From NCBI RefSeq assembly GCF_037975245.1, contig NC_092575.1:21529841-21593840 (forward strand): 64,000 bases of DNA. The letters run 5' to 3'. Made by a program: the position numbers and the translations under genes. This DNA comes from Apostichopus japonicus. Its lineage: Eukaryota; Echinodermata; Holothuroidea; Aspidochirotida; Stichopodidae. Below, one piece after another: positions 24,195 to 36,501 of the stretch (the stretch's first letter is position 1; the number at the start of each line of letters is the position of its first letter). A model generated the notes under the pieces. It searched no databases. It had not been told where the DNA came from and worked only from the letters and a program-made list of their open reading frames with translations.

Positions 24195-24400
24195 TTTATG
24201 AATATATAAATAAAAGTTTTATCCATCACCCAATTGTCCACATCATCCCTATAGTTCTTGTTGTTGGAGACAAGATGTTTAGACAGCTGAGATCTGGCAA
24301 TTATTGTAGCAGAAGGTGTGTCCATAAATAAATGAATATTGAAATAAAAGTTTTATCCATCACCCAATTACTTCCCTATACGTTCTTGTTGTGAAGAGAC
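24195..24400. repeat. Diverged two-copy tandem duplication
   Basis: AATAAAAGTTTTATCCATCA with CCCAATT and CCCTATA.GTTCTTGTTGT occurs twice, about 130 bp apart. Confidence 0.7.
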
Positions 24401-24534
24401 TACTGTATGTGAAGGAAAAGCATTCTTTGTTTCAAAGACATGCACTTTCCTTTGGATAATTCACCTTAAATGTTTGCCAATCTGTGATTATAACACCATA
24501 GAATGGGGGCATTCAAAGAGAGAACATTATCCTT

Positions 24535-24600
24535 AACATTAAATATTCATATTCAAACATTAAATATTCATATTCAAACACTAGATATTCTAATACTAGC
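24535..24600. repeat. Short tandem repeat, about 21 bp
   Basis: CATTAAATATTCATATTCAA occurs twice, then a degenerate third unit, next to the TTAA-A MITE. Confidence 0.75.
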
Positions 24601-24968
24601 TTAAAGAGCGTGAAGACTCGCACAAAAAGAAACGTCTAATGCTGGCAATCTGACCTAGCTTCTAATGAGGTGTAACAGAAGTGTTAAACACCACCATCGA
24701 TCCCAGAAAATACACACACAGCTTGCTACCGTCCGTAATTAGACACTAGTGTACAGTCAGTACATACAGCTGCGGTCAATACCCACAACACAGTGTATAG
24801 GCGATACAGCAATGGACATCTCAGGTCCAGCTGAAGATAACAAGGTATCACGTTTCATTACTGTCTGCATTTTGTAGCGACACAAACAAAACGTCACTTA
24901 CAAGCAACAGAAAGTTAACTTTTTCAGATGGCCGCACACGGTTTGGGGCGAGTCTTCAATGCCTTTAA
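24601..24968 (-). mobile_element. TTAA-A MITE, complete copy
   Basis: 368 bp, bounded by TTAA at 24601-24604 and 24965-24968. The ends are AGAGCGTGAAGACTCGC and GCGAGTCTTCAATGCCT, in the opposite orientation to the copy at 15499. It aligns over its full length with that copy, with scattered substitutions. Confidence 0.92.
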
Positions 24969-25104
24969 GCACACAAAGTAAAATAGGCTCTCATGATGTA
25001 ACCAAAGACTTGCTGTAATGCGTTACTGTTATGCAACATTTAACAAGAACATTTCATATTTTTGTACAATTTTTTTTTTATAAATACAAGGAAAATGATA
25101 TTAT

Positions 25105-25440
25105 CATTACATATTCATGATAAACATGAATATTCCAAACTTATCAAAACAGGAAGCATGTAATTATCTAAGAGATCAAGTTTCCTAAAAATGACAGTCC
25201 ATTTATTTTGTTATTCTTTAGCTGTCAAATTAGTTCACCCATTTTTGATTTCTCTCTATTTTTCTATTACTTTAATATCGCATATTCATGTAAAAACATG
25301 AATAATCAAATCCTATCAAAATGAAGCATCATGATGTACATATATAAGCGATCAAGTTTCCTCAAAATGACAGTCCATTTATTTTGTTATTCTTTAGTTG
25401 TCAAATGAATTCCCCCATTTTTGTTTTTGCCCTATTTTAC
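25105..25440. repeat. Two-copy tandem duplication, about 170 bp
   Basis: Both units contain CATATTCATG, AACATGAATA, GATCAAGTTTCCT, AATGACAGTCCATTTATTTT and GTTATTCTTTAG in the same order. The first starts at about 25110 and the second at about 25281. Divergence is modest. The function is unknown. Confidence 0.85.
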
Positions 25441-26036
25441 TTTTTTTCCTTTTTTGTAGATATTTCAGGTCAGAAGTTACAGACATAAGAAATAAATAAT
25501 ATATGACTAGATCTTGATGCCTGTAGACAATTTTGCTGAAATTGATTTTGTTGTTGGCAATATTGAAATAGATTTTTCTCTCTATCCTGGGGCAACTTTA
25601 AATCAAGGAATCGATGCTCACCAACCTCATAGATAACGGATCCGAGGGGCAGAAATGACTTTTGCTACCTTCATCCCCCTTTGTATTCCTCAAAGAAAAA
25701 AAAGTTAAGATTAAATATTTGGCCATTTGACCCCAGAGGTTTTATTTTCCTGTGAATTACACCGGTTTAACTTTGATTTTCATCTCTGGCCCCAATTTCA
25801 TATGACTTTTGATAATTCCTTGTAGACATTGCTTGAAGATTACGGTGTTAGGTCTGCTATCCCAAGAGATGGAGCTTATATAATACTTATTCATTTACCT
25901 CTTTTATCAAGATTGATTTAAAAAAAGAAATGGACTTTCCTTTGGAGTAAGCTTCTGAAATATTCATAACAAGAACAAAAACTTGGAAGTACACTTATAT
26001 GTTACAGCATTACAGGTCACAGGGTTCACCTAACAC
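25441..26036. other. Intergenic, no gene seen
   Basis: Nothing recognised. Confidence 0.45.
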
Positions 26037-26429
26037 CAGTGGCGGAGCTACGGGTATTGGTCAGGGGGGCGAGAATGGTGTGTAGGGGCGCTTTCGATTC
26101 TATCTAAGCGGAGCGCCAACACAGGTTGGCGCGGAGCGTACAGAAATTTTTGAGTAAAGATACTCCCTAGATCACCCGTAATGACCCTTTCCGGGCCTTG
26201 CTAATTTGCAGATAAACAAAGAATAAATATAGGTGTCATTGTCATTTTGTCAGAAAATTACACCAACAAAATGTGACAAATGTCAATAGGTATTTGAGAG
26301 CGTAATAAAATAGTCAATAATCGCGAATAAGTAAAATGTGGTAAAAAGCTGAAAAGGGCGCCAGCAGTCCGTTTGAGTCCGTCAGGGGGGGCATCCGCCC
26401 CCTCTGACTGTATGGACGCTCCACCACTG
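26037..26429 (+). mobile_element. hAT-2 MITE, long copy
   Basis: 393 bp with inverted ends CAGTGGCGGAGCTACGGG and ATGGACGCTCCACCACTG. An 8-bp target duplication flanks it (CCTAACAC at 26029-26036 and CCTGACAC at 26430-26437, one mismatch). Internally it carries the shared module at about 26100-26178 in inverted orientation relative to hAT-1, including the hairpin GCGCCAAC-ACAG-GTTGGCGC. The copy at 40696 is an internally deleted version. Confidence 0.92.
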
Positions 26430-26490
26430 CCTGACACCTATATTTTCTGAATTATACAAAACGGGTCAGGTCTGAAACGAAATTCAAATA

Positions 26491-26747
26491 TTAAAAGGTA
26501 GTCAGTATAGGCCCCAAATTATAGCACGCTATAATTGCTAGAAGCTTTCAAAAAGTACTTTACTGGAGGTCTTTACTCTCAAAATTGTTCTCAGACATTT
26601 TTAAGGAACACACAAGATGACCGAATGTCCCAGTTAGGAAAATTTCCCTCGAAGGTTGTTGCATTAAAAAGGGTTTATGAATTTTGACCAAATGTGACCA
26701 TATTTGAATTTCGAGAATATTTGCAAGCCAATACAACATACCTTTAA
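26491..26747 (+). mobile_element. TTAA-B MITE, copy 1
   Basis: 257 bp from TTAA (26491-26494) to TTAA (26744-26747). The inverted ends begin AAGGTAGTCAGTATAGGCC at the left and end AATACAACATACC at the right. It aligns with 29171-29425 in inverse orientation over its whole length. It is unrelated in sequence to TTAA-A. A minus-strand frame that crosses it is not coding. Confidence 0.88.
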
Positions 26748-28366
26748 AGTCAGAACTGCTTGGATCCGAAACATGAAAAGTATTGGATCTTTTGAAAAGT
26801 CTAACGAAATACTTTTTACTGGGTTTATTTGTACATGAATTATGCCAGATTTTGATCTCTCCCCTCAATTGAGTATGACACTCTATCAAGCCATGTAGAA
26901 CCTTCTTTTTTTTTCTCTTTTCTTTTTGGAGATTACGCGAGTTTGGCTAATCCCAAGAGATGGGGCTTAGATATACTCAAAATGGAAACTGTATAGATTG
27001 GATTTCTTATATTATTATTAGTTTCTGACTATGTCATTCACTTACCTTTTCAAATTGTTAATGAAAAAAAAGGGGGGGATTTTTCTCTAAACTAACTAGT
27101 TAAAGCTGACAAAGTCAAGGTCTATGAAAGGCTGTTTCCTGAAATGTGTATAAAAACAGATTGAAACATTGGTATTAAAACTATAGTGCATGTATAAACA
27201 ACGCAACCACAAAAAACAAGTATGATTAACTTCTGGCAATTGCTTATTCATTCAGATACATAACCTGAGTTTTAATAGTCTCATTTTCTGATGGTTACAA
27301 AATTATCTTTGAGTAAGAGAGGGAGGATGGGAGGGGAGGGGGAGGGGAGGTAATGGAGAGGTAAAGTATAGACAGCTGAGAAAGTGATTAACCATTGATT
27401 TATTGTTTCTGATTTAACAGCCGGTTGAATACATCTCAGCAACTAGAGGAGGAAGGGGTGGGTGTTGGTATATTGTATGTCAATGATTCTACATTGACCA
27501 TGATGTCCTTAAACCTAACTAACTATTTATCAATTAAATCATTGGTCATATATAGCAACACTTTTGGCATGGAGAGAAGATGGATGCCATATCTTCAAAG
27601 TAAGATATACATAGTCACACTTACTCATGTTAACAAATATATTAACCATTCGTTTCAATAGTTTACCTGTAATGTAAACAATTTATTGGATCAATCAGCA
27701 TGCTTGGTTTTAAAACTTTTAAAGTCAGATTTCCCACTACCAGGTTGTGTGTAAAGTCAATGTAAACTTTAGTGAAAAATGAATCCATATGTTATTTATG
27801 CCACAGTTCTTGAAAAACACTTCACTTTTTTGTAGTATATTGCAGCAACTGTTCAAATTTGTTTTCCAAATTTTTTCAGGAAGTTTCAAAGACATACAGA
27901 ATGACTCAGCCCAAAATATGAGTGTATACTGTACATACCATCAATCAAACTTGAGACAAAGTCATAGGTTTCACCGAGTAAACAAGTAAAATTCAATTCT
28001 GTTAAAGTAATTTCATCGCCGAGGCAACCTTGGACGTCACCACTGATCACACACGAAAAAAGTAAACAGGATATTTTCAAACATTTCCTCACTATTTGAA
28101 AAATGCATGTTGGCTATATCTATACGCCATCCAAAGGGCATCGCTATTTGATTTTCAGTATCGAATAATTACAGACAACTCAACCAAGAATAACTGAAAA
28201 AAGGGGCATATTAATGGATAACATTGAAAGAGAGAATCTTTACTTTGATATGTCATTATCGTCAATAAGAATGGAAAATGTTGAGGACATTTTAACTATA
28301 TCAAAGAGTCGATTAAGAAAGGAAAATGGGAACCACTCATGATGACATTGTGGACATGCTGTAGAC
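26748..28366. other. Intergenic with a G-quadruplex-type tract
   Basis: At 27321-27350 the plus strand has GGGAGGATGGGAGGGGAGGG followed by more G-runs, enough for a quadruplex. No gene was recognised. Confidence 0.5.
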
Positions 28367-28729
28367 TAAGGGGTTCCCTAACTGGGGTGCATGAACCCAG
28401 CGGGGGGTGCGTGAGTCCATCCCAGGGGGTTCGTGAGACATTTCTGAAAGTCAAAACTAGAGTACTTTTTGTTGAACTAAAATCTGGTATATCATATAAT
28501 TTAGTAATGTACAAAAGTCGTACCTATCGACAAACTCTTTTCGCGTTCCACACGCATATATGTTGTCATAGTAGTGCATGTGATAAATAACTGAATTAAA
28601 CAGACACAGGCTGTTATGCGTATTATAGTATAATAATGACTCAGATAGTGTCTCGAAAATGTTGGGGGTTCGTGGACAACTCTGACATCCACAGGGAGTT
28701 TGTGAGGGGATAAAGTTAGGGAAACCCTG
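28367..28729 (+). mobile_element. hAT-3 MITE
   Basis: 363 bp flanked by a perfect 8-bp target duplication, CTGTAGAC at 28359-28366 and 28730-28737. The ends are TAAGGGGTTCCCTAACTGGGG and TTAGGGAAACCCTG, an imperfect inverted repeat. Close to the left end the same G-rich phrase recurs (GGGGGTGCGTGAG, GGGGGTTCGTGAG) and its relatives reappear at the right (GGGGGTTCGTGGAC). There is no transposase. This family does not share the module found in hAT-1 and hAT-2. Confidence 0.88.
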
Positions 28730-28779
28730 CTGTAGACCATTAGCAGGCCTACACTATACTATCGGTCCAGTTTGAATTT

Positions 28780-28995
28780 TAATAACACATTTAATTAATG
28801 AGAAATGAGAGCCTTTTACCATGGAGATCGAGTCATCAATTAAAGTGGCTGAACTGTATAGTCTAATACACAGGACGATTAAATCAGTTCCAGATCAGAT
28901 GCACGATACAAACCCCAAAAGGAAGATTAAAACAAGACTTAATTAAATCATGGCCTCTAATGACACGTTTAAAATGATTGGTCATTACCAGCTTT
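28780..28995. promoter_or_regulatory. Candidate enhancer rich in homeodomain-type sites
   Basis: TTTAATTAATGAG, CATCAATTAAAG, CGATTAAATCAG, CTTAATTAAATCATGG, CTCTAATGACA and TGATTGGTCATTA occur within 215 bp, with GGCTGAAC and CAGATCAGATG between. It is the densest site cluster I noticed. Function is inferred from motif density only. Confidence 0.25.
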
Positions 28996-29170
28996 TCAAG
29001 AACAAATTCTGCTGAATATCATCTAAGCTTCTCTTTTGTTTTATATATTAATTGAAAAGAATAGGTTTTGGTCGAGTGCATTTTCATAATTCGTGAAAGA
29101 ATGGATCAACATCAATTTAGCAGTTACGCCTGCATTGTCAGGAGCTAATTAATTTATCCTCAATTTAGCC

Positions 29171-29425
29171 TTAAAGGTATGCTGTATTGGCCCCAAATAT
29201 GCTAGATATTCAAATATGGTCACCTTTGGTCAAAATTCTTAAACTGTTTTTGATTACAACCTTCGAGGAAATTGTCCTCACTGGGACATTTAGTCATCTT
29301 GTTTGTTCCTAAAAAAATGTCTGAGAACAATTTGATGAGTAAAGACATCCGGGACAGTACTTTTTGAAAACTCCTGGCAATTATAGTGTGCTATAATTTG
29401 TGGCCTATATACTGACTACCTTTAA
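29171..29425 (-). mobile_element. TTAA-B MITE, copy 2
   Basis: 255 bp between TTAA at 29171-29174 and 29422-29425, with AGGTATGCTGTATTGGCC at one end and GGCCTATATACTGACTACC at the other. It lies in inverse orientation to 26491-26747 across a 2.4-kb spacer that contains hAT-3. Confidence 0.88.
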
Positions 29426-30609
29426 AGCTGAAGGAGTAAAATTTGAGAGATTTTAGCACATTTTAAGGGTGAATATCTTGAAACCCTTGATGGCTTAATA
29501 CAGATCACATTTCTAGTACTCCATTAAATGTTTCTTTTCATCTTGGATTATGTGCAAAACTCGACTAAGATTCTGCCTTAAGTCATCGATTAAAGCTAAA
29601 CAAGCTGCGGTAGGCACAAGTTTAGGCTTTGATCAGCCACTGACAAAACTCACCTCAAAAGTACTCTTCTAGACAACCTGAAAATTTGAATTAATTTGCA
29701 GACATGAAAAAAGTTAACATCAATTACCCTTTCCTTTATTAGATTGCCATCTGTATTTCATACATCCATACGTTTTTGATAGCAATATCATGCAATCAAA
29801 GCTGTTGATGCCCAACATTCTAAGTTCAGGGGGATGAATACACTTTAAAGAATGACAGATCCCTGCAAAGGTCACAAATGACTGAAATTTAATAACAACG
29901 TAACTTGCATGAGCAGCTTTAACGTTGAAAAATTGATTTGAACTTTTCATGTTCTTAGGGTTTATGTTGGAATCAACGTTATATACTGCAGAATTTTTAG
30001 TATTAATATGATAAATTATATATATCTTAGTACGGCAGGTCTCCTATTAAGTAATAATATTTTTTTTTTCTTACAAAATTCACAACTGATAGATTTAAAT
30101 GGGAAAAAAAGGTTAATATTATGAAGAAGTGAACCAATCAAACCATGTCTAATTTTTAATATGTCAGAGATGTTTCGATCATTTGAGAAAGTTATTTAAT
30201 TATTCAAATTGGTAATTTGCATTGATCAATATAAATAAATGAAAAGCATGCAAAATATGATCATTTCACAAATAAAATGTTAATATCATTTACGACAAAC
30301 ACCTTCAAAATGTAAAACAACGACAGTGGTATATATGTCATCCCTGATCAGTATGATCGATGGGGAGTAACTGCTGACAATGGGAAGCCTCATGAATATG
30401 CAATTGACTTAGATCGATATGAATAATGCAAAATATTATATTCAATAGTTTCTAAAAAAAGATGTATTTGCAACAAATTTGACAAGCACAATAGTTCCAT
30501 ATTTTTAAACTAGGTTTTGTTAACTAGCAATATTTCTTAGCAATGGATGCTTATAATGATGGGGTATCTTCACCATCTCTGAAGAGGGCGCTGTCATACA
30601 ATTGTAAAT
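29426..30609. other. Intergenic, no gene seen
   Basis: AT-rich, nothing recognised. Confidence 0.45.
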
Positions 30610-30862
30610 GCGCCCTTTAATACTATACTGCCATAACAGTTTACCTGCTAAAGGCATTTCAATAGGCTCTTGCAGTAGATCGGGGAAAATTGAACTGTAC
30701 AAGTGACTTTTCCATGTTCGTTTCCTATGCTAGGCTTGGTGAATTGTTTACGTAACACACAGGCTAACATTCCAGACTAAAGACCTTGAAAGGTGAAGAA
30801 GTGGGCAGTGGCGAAAAAAGGAACGGCAGTCTTACTAAATTGCGGATTTTCAAATTGATAGG
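30610..30862 (+). repeat. Dispersed repeat, CpG-decayed copy
   Basis: About 250 bp match the reverse complement of 59543-59793. Shared runs include CCATAACAGTTTACCTG, CAAGTGACTTTTCCA, CACACAGGCTAAC and GACTAAAGACCTTGAAAGGT. Many differences are CpG in the other copy and TpG or CpA here (for example CTCCGCGGTAG against CTTGCAGTAG). Its nature is unknown: it has no terminal repeats, and a duplicated promoter or exon is possible. Confidence 0.8.
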
Positions 30863-31149
30863 TCCTAAGGGTGTCCCTAGATACGGCTCTGGGTCCTAGT
30901 GACCAGGATCCATCCTGTTTACAACCTCGAAGGCCCTTGTGTGGTCGGGTCCTTCTCGCGTTCTGCAAACGACAACAATTTATGGCTCTAGACAAACAGC
31001 ATCAAATGCTAGCTGGCTTAAATTTATTCACAATTTAGGAACCTTTAGAAAGTAGAGTGGAAGATGGTTTTGGACTCTTGGTTGTGCATCCGCTTGCTCA
31101 CAACATGTATATGTTTAGGCATAGAATGAAGAGTGGATGCATGTTATGT

Positions 31150-31345
31150 ATTTATAGATGTGTAAAAGTAAGTTGGCCTGACGTTTCGATCCTAGCAGGA
31201 TCTTCTTCAGAGGCTAAATGATAAGTAACTGTAACAGAAGGGACAAAAACACGCACAGAATACAGGCAGGTTAATGAGCATGGTGAACACAATGAGATAG
31301 ATGTAAGGGGGTTAGTAGACAAGAGATGGAGAGAGGTATTTATAG
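31150..31345 (-). repeat. Dispersed repeat with hammerhead-like hairpin, copy 2
   Basis: The reverse complement aligns with 10255-10440: same ribozyme-like core, then the GTTTTTGTCCCTTCTG, CCTGTATTCTGTGCGTG and GTTCACCATGCTCATTAACC landmarks. Confidence 0.8.
31175..31217 (-). ncRNA. Hammerhead-ribozyme-like motif, copy 2 (best preserved)
   Basis: Read on the minus strand, GCCT is followed directly by CTGAAGA, an extra A, the hairpin GATCC-TGCTA-GGATC, GAAACGTC and then AGGC. GCCT and AGGC pair to form stem I next to the presumed cleavage site after GTC. Order, spacing and stem I complementarity fit a type-I hammerhead. The extra A before stem II and the loop-less stem III are weaknesses. Confidence 0.5.
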
Positions 31346-33200
31346 ATGGTTAGACTTTTTGTGCTGCATCGAACCACGTTTTTAAACAAGGATCACCTAC
31401 ATAGAGTTTCAAGAATTGCCATAAAAACAACACCAATACGTTTTTGAACAACCTGACCTATGTGATTCAAGATGAACAGCTAAATCAGTGTTTAATTGGC
31501 AGTATTTAACTACATATTCCCCTTCATATTGCTTAGAGACCTCTCCCCCCCCTACCATCCCCTCCCCCCTTATACACTTGCTTTTGAAATTGAAAGTACA
31601 TGAGTTCAATATCCGACCCATGTTTTTACCATTATAACCACATCGTCTATATTTTTAACAAACATGAGGCTATTCTTCACTTCGTCAGATCAAATATGCT
31701 CCGGGCTAAATTAAGCTTCCAAGAATTTTGGAACGGAATTTTATAAAATACAAAAATCGTGAAAGCACAAAGAACTTATTAAAGACAGAGTGTAACAAAT
31801 GTGGAGGAGTTTATGACGTTTTCCCCGTCTTTGGTTCAGACATTTTCTTCATATTTGACAACTGCATGGTCTTAAATTTCAATCAACAAGGTCAGTGCAC
31901 CCTACCACCCACTCCCTGGTTTGTGTTGAGTACCCTTATCTTACCCTTGATTTCAGTCTTTTACGCATCTTCCACTTGGAAGTTATACCCTAAACCGAGG
32001 ATAAAGTTGTTGGCAAGTTGTTGGCTAGTTTTACATAAAATTCCATCCTTGGAAAACCATGGACCCATCTACCTATAGGTGGAGAAGCAATATCTTTTTT
32101 TTATGATCTCATGTGTATACAGCAGGCAAGAGGGTATACACTTGGCGGATATTAAGATATGTTGAAGGCACGACTGTATCAGAAAACGAATTATATCATC
32201 TTACATGCAAAATTTAGAGAGAGATATTAAAAGAAGAAATCTCTCAAGAGTATCATCTTCACAGCTGCCAGCAAATTTGTTTTCAATTAAAACATATTTT
32301 GTTGTATTTATGAAAAGAGAGACATCAGACATCAGTGACTATATATGATATTAATGTTGACTTATAGCGTGCAAGAAGCATGCCATTCCTGCAGAGCATA
32401 AATTTAGAGGCCGGTATAACAGCATTTTTTCATGTACGTAAGGAAAAATCTTGGATTAAACATTAGACAAAAAGAGTCCCTTCCTACTCCCCCAAGCACA
32501 TCCCCTCCCCCACCCCCCCCCCCCACCACATTCCCCTCCTTGTACAAAGGGTAGTAAAATATTTTGTCATTGGTAGAATATGGAGGGTAATCGAAAGTTA
32601 TTTTGAAGAGTCGCCATGGCTGTTCAGTGTCAAAATGGTTACCAGAATTCAGTCTAGACATGCTAATGTTGTGAGGAGATAGGTAAGTGATAAAAGCAAA
32701 GTAAATCGATCCACATTTTCTATAAATATTCATAAAACTTGCTCATATATTTCCACACAGTGAAGTCAGGATTCAGTCTCACTTGGTTGGAATTGTAAAG
32801 CAAAATTCAAACTGAAAAAAAAAAATTGTAATAAAGTCTCATATTCAGGAAATAATTTAGTGTTCTAAATTTAGTGTCGCATTTTCAAAGACTGATTTTG
32901 TTTTTGTTGCTTTCATTGAATACTATATCAGTTCCTGTGTAGAAAACTGCTATGCATGATCTTTACACTACCTCGTATAGCAAATTGGCCATATTGTATA
33001 ACATTTTATTATATTATTATTAGTATTATTATTATTTTATTATATACGATACTCAGTGGATAAATAAATTTATTCCCCCAAAGTAAACTGCAGCCAGAGC
33101 TAAAATCTATTTGCAGCTTAATTTCTAAACAACATTAAACTCAAACCTTGTCGCCCACATTACGGAAGTTAAACATCCTGGCTACCATCACAAAACAAGA
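31346..33200. other. Intergenic, no gene seen
   Basis: Contains C runs at about 31546-31553 and 32505-32523 and a (TTA)n-like patch at about 33005-33045. The 109-codon minus-strand frame at 32404-32733 is kept open by the C run (polyglycine). The 116-codon plus frame at 31728 has no recognisable domain. Confidence 0.45.
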
Positions 33201-33398
33201 CTACCGATGCCTCCTCCTGAAAAATGATACCTCGAAGAACCAACCCATGATCCTTCCTGAGAGGATGCAGTTACAATGAGATAAAGGTTTACGACGCACA
33301 TTTATTCTCTTCGGCGACTTTGATTCATCATCTTCCGATAAGCTACGAATGTCCGCTTGTTCGGATTCAAAATAACTAGTCTCACTTTTTATTAGATT
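33201..33398 (-). other. Candidate exon, unrecognised
   Basis: The minus-strand frame is open for 65 codons and encodes TSYFESEQADIRSLSEDDES followed by KSPKRINVRRK, an acidic-serine then basic pattern like linkers in nuclear proteins. A donor-like GAG then GTATCA lies at 33231/33230. There is no ATG and no good acceptor. The length is within chance expectation; I flag it for composition only. Confidence 0.15.
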
Positions 33399-33774
33399 TC
33401 AAGGTTTTGTAAAAATTAATAAACAAAGATACTTTGTGAGTTTTTGTCATTGAAAACCATTACTTCAAAAAAGTAAAAACGTAAAAAAATGAACCAAATT
33501 GAAATAATAATCACTTTATTATTTCATCTAAAAGTTTTACATAATTTTCTATGCTCTTAATTATGTAGTTTCTTCATGTGTATCAATCAGATACCCAAAT
33601 TTGAATACTGCCAACAGGAGTTGTAGTTCAGCTACTATTAAAGATGTAATTCCACATTAAATGTGACTATGTACACACAAAATGCAGATTAACATTTTCC
33701 ACAAAATCAATTTCCTTTCTACGTTGAATATTTAATAAAAATAAAAATAAAAATAAAATAAAATAAAACTGTTA

Positions 33775-33870
33775 GCAAACTGCTTATCCACTAGAAAGCC
33801 CGTCTAGGAGAATGTGTAAAAGTAAGTAGGCCTGACGTTTCGATCCTACCAGGATACTGCTAGGATCGAA
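33775..33870 (-). repeat. Fragment of the hammerhead-bearing repeat, with a foldback
   Basis: The minus strand keeps GAAACGTCAGGCC, CTTACTTTTACACATTCTC and TTCTAGTGGATAAGCAG, as at 10421-10485. The upstream half of the ribozyme-like core is missing: GATCCTACCAGGAT is followed by an inverted CTGCTAGGATCG, so CGATCCTA and TAGGATCG face each other. Confidence 0.7.
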
Positions 33871-33931
33871 AAATTGAATATTTAATGTTAAAAAATTGAA
33901 TATTTAATGTTAAAAATTGAATATTTAATGA
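33868..33931. repeat. Tandem repeat, about 21 bp, three units
   Basis: AAAAATTGAATATTTAATGTT occurs three times with small changes, directly after the repeat fragment. Confidence 0.85.
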
Positions 33932-36501
33932 TTATTTGTAACACTGCTGCTTCAATCCAACAGCTCCCACGTAGCATCAATGATTTATAATCCAGTATAG
34001 TCAAACATTCCTAAAGCTTCATAAGAAGCCGTATATTCCACGTTCGAAATCATAAAATATTATAAAACTGATTCTTCCTATCCAATGAGTGACGATTTGT
34101 TTTGATGTCTGTGACGTCTGGAAACGATACAAATCGTGTTTTAATGTTCTATACGAGAGTCGGTGGTGCCATCTGCAAATTAAAATTCCGGTTAAACATT
34201 TTGATCTCCGATGACAGGCCATAAAGCTGTCAGCCCCCGAAGACTGCGAATCACCAAAAACATGTAACTGGGATGTCGTTTTTAAAAGTCGAGTAATAGG
34301 AACAGCTGCAGCCAAGTTTCTGTAATATTTCACTCAAATGTTCATCTTCCCAGAATCATTTGACAAAAATGATTAGAAGTATCTGCCAAGAGCAATCATC
34401 AGTAAAATCCACAAAAAATTTGCAATTATTACAGTCATTTCAAAGAGGATTTTAATTATGAATCTTTTTTGTTCATAAGTGACAGCGTTTCCACAGACTT
34501 TTTAGGCCTGTCATAGACAAAAATTGAGGAGTTTATTTTTCTGATCTTCATGCAGTTCAGGATCACAATGCCTCCAAATATATGAATGTAAAAGTTTCAG
34601 GACTAACATACTTTGTGGGGAGATTTCGAACCCATCTTGAATGGGTTTGTTTAAACCTAACCCTAACTCAAACGATGAAGCACATAAGAAATTAGTTTAA
34701 TGGCAAACCTACATATTTTATCAAATAGGCTACGTATTAATATCAGGACACTCAGCTCAAATTTGAGGTTAACCTATAAAGTCCGTATAAAACTTGGAAA
34801 TTTCTAGTTTTGTCCCCGTATTGAAACCTTTGTGTTACCAATCGAATACTGAATCTCATAATTCAGAAAGCCTGTTGGGAGGTAGCACACATAGCCAGGC
34901 TTCAGAGAAGTCCCATCCATTCGTCCGTCCATCCATGTGTCTGTCCATCGAATGCTTCCCAAATACAGCTATGAATCTATCACTTCCCATCAATTTGCAT
35001 TTATCCTAACTACACATCCTGTAACCCTTCAGTATATATCCCTGTTGTTCATCTGCAACATTTGCTTTGTACCCTAAGGCTTAAATGAAGTTTACATCTG
35101 GAATACAGGAAAAAACATGGATCGGAGAATTTAGTCGTCTCTACCAGACTGTGCCAGGAGCATTACATACATTGCATGTAATTAATGGTGTTACTAGACC
35201 AATTAATCTTCCCATAGGCTATTGCTATCACTTCGTCTACATTCCTGAGTTCACCGTTCAAACCATTTCTTTTCGGCACCTCAAACTTATGTTGACCGAG
35301 TCCAGTCGTTTGATTTTCTACCTTCTGTTGATCACCACAAACATTTTTTACCTTGGTTGACACACCTAAAATATGCTGGGTTCTTATAAAATTGTTTTGT
35401 TGAGGTGTCAGTTCCCCCACCCCCCATCCCCTTCCCCTGGATTATTCAGGCATCTCTCTCATGTTCAAGTTGACAGTTGACAAAACTTTAAACAAGGTTT
35501 CCAAATGGAAAGAAACAATCACACGTTTAGTGCTGAATATAGCAATTCAATGTTTCAGAATACAAACACCACGGCTAGAAAGATGTTTCACTCATGAATA
35601 AATTTAAGGAAAGGATGGGCTCTCATATGTACTGTAAACTTTCACGCTCCATTGCAACAAACACTTAACACATGCAACAGTGGTCGAGACAAGAACTGTT
35701 GGGTACAAATTACATTCGCTTGCAGTTCCAGAGAAGAGAAGGTTGAAGACACTTTAAGAACAGGACAAGATATAATGCCTCAAGTTTGAAACATGAGGCC
35801 ATATTGGGCATGTCAAATTTGGTACGTAAGAGGACACACTCACAGATTGTAACATTGAATCTTGACCGACGGTGGGTTACGCTGAGTGCAAAAAACAAGC
35901 ATATTAGTTACCGTTTGATGAAAAAAAAACAAGTAATCTCCCGCATGTAAGTATGCCTTTTTGTTGAGCTTAGTCAAGTGTTACGGGATTGCAGACATAA
36001 AGCTCTGTAAATATAATGTATTGTATTGTCTTCTTCATGCAGTTAAGAAGTTACAATCACACACACAGAAAACAAAAAATTCAATATGTAAAATGCTTTG
36101 TTTTTCTACATTTCAGAAACCTTTGGATGATCTGTGGCACAACTTCCTTTGAGGAACATCTCGTGATCGGCAGTCGGATATTTTTCCTCAGAACAGGTTG
36201 GTGAAAATTTGTACTTGAAAAGTTAAGTAAAAATAAATGCATACCCGGTGCAAAAACAATATTTCAAAACGGTCAAAGCGGTACATGCAAAAAATATATT
36301 TTGTAAAGTTTGAAACGCTATCCAATTATGTTTCTCTTTAAATACTTGATTACCAGTTTCTATACCGTGACAGTCGGAGGAAGGTAGCGGGGAGGGGAGT
36401 GTAGGGGAGATGCGTGGCCACCATCATTTTGTGACACATGTTTGGAAGTAACCTCCCTTGTTTTACTTGTAATTTTGGCAGTCCAATATAAATTACCAAT
36501 C
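33932..36501. other. Intergenic, no gene seen
   Basis: Nothing recognised. Frames of up to 104 codons are present on both strands but carry no known motif. Confidence 0.4.

Noticed and set aside
26560-26889. 109-codon minus frame
   Set aside because: More than half of it is the TTAA-B MITE, and its other copy does not preserve the frame.
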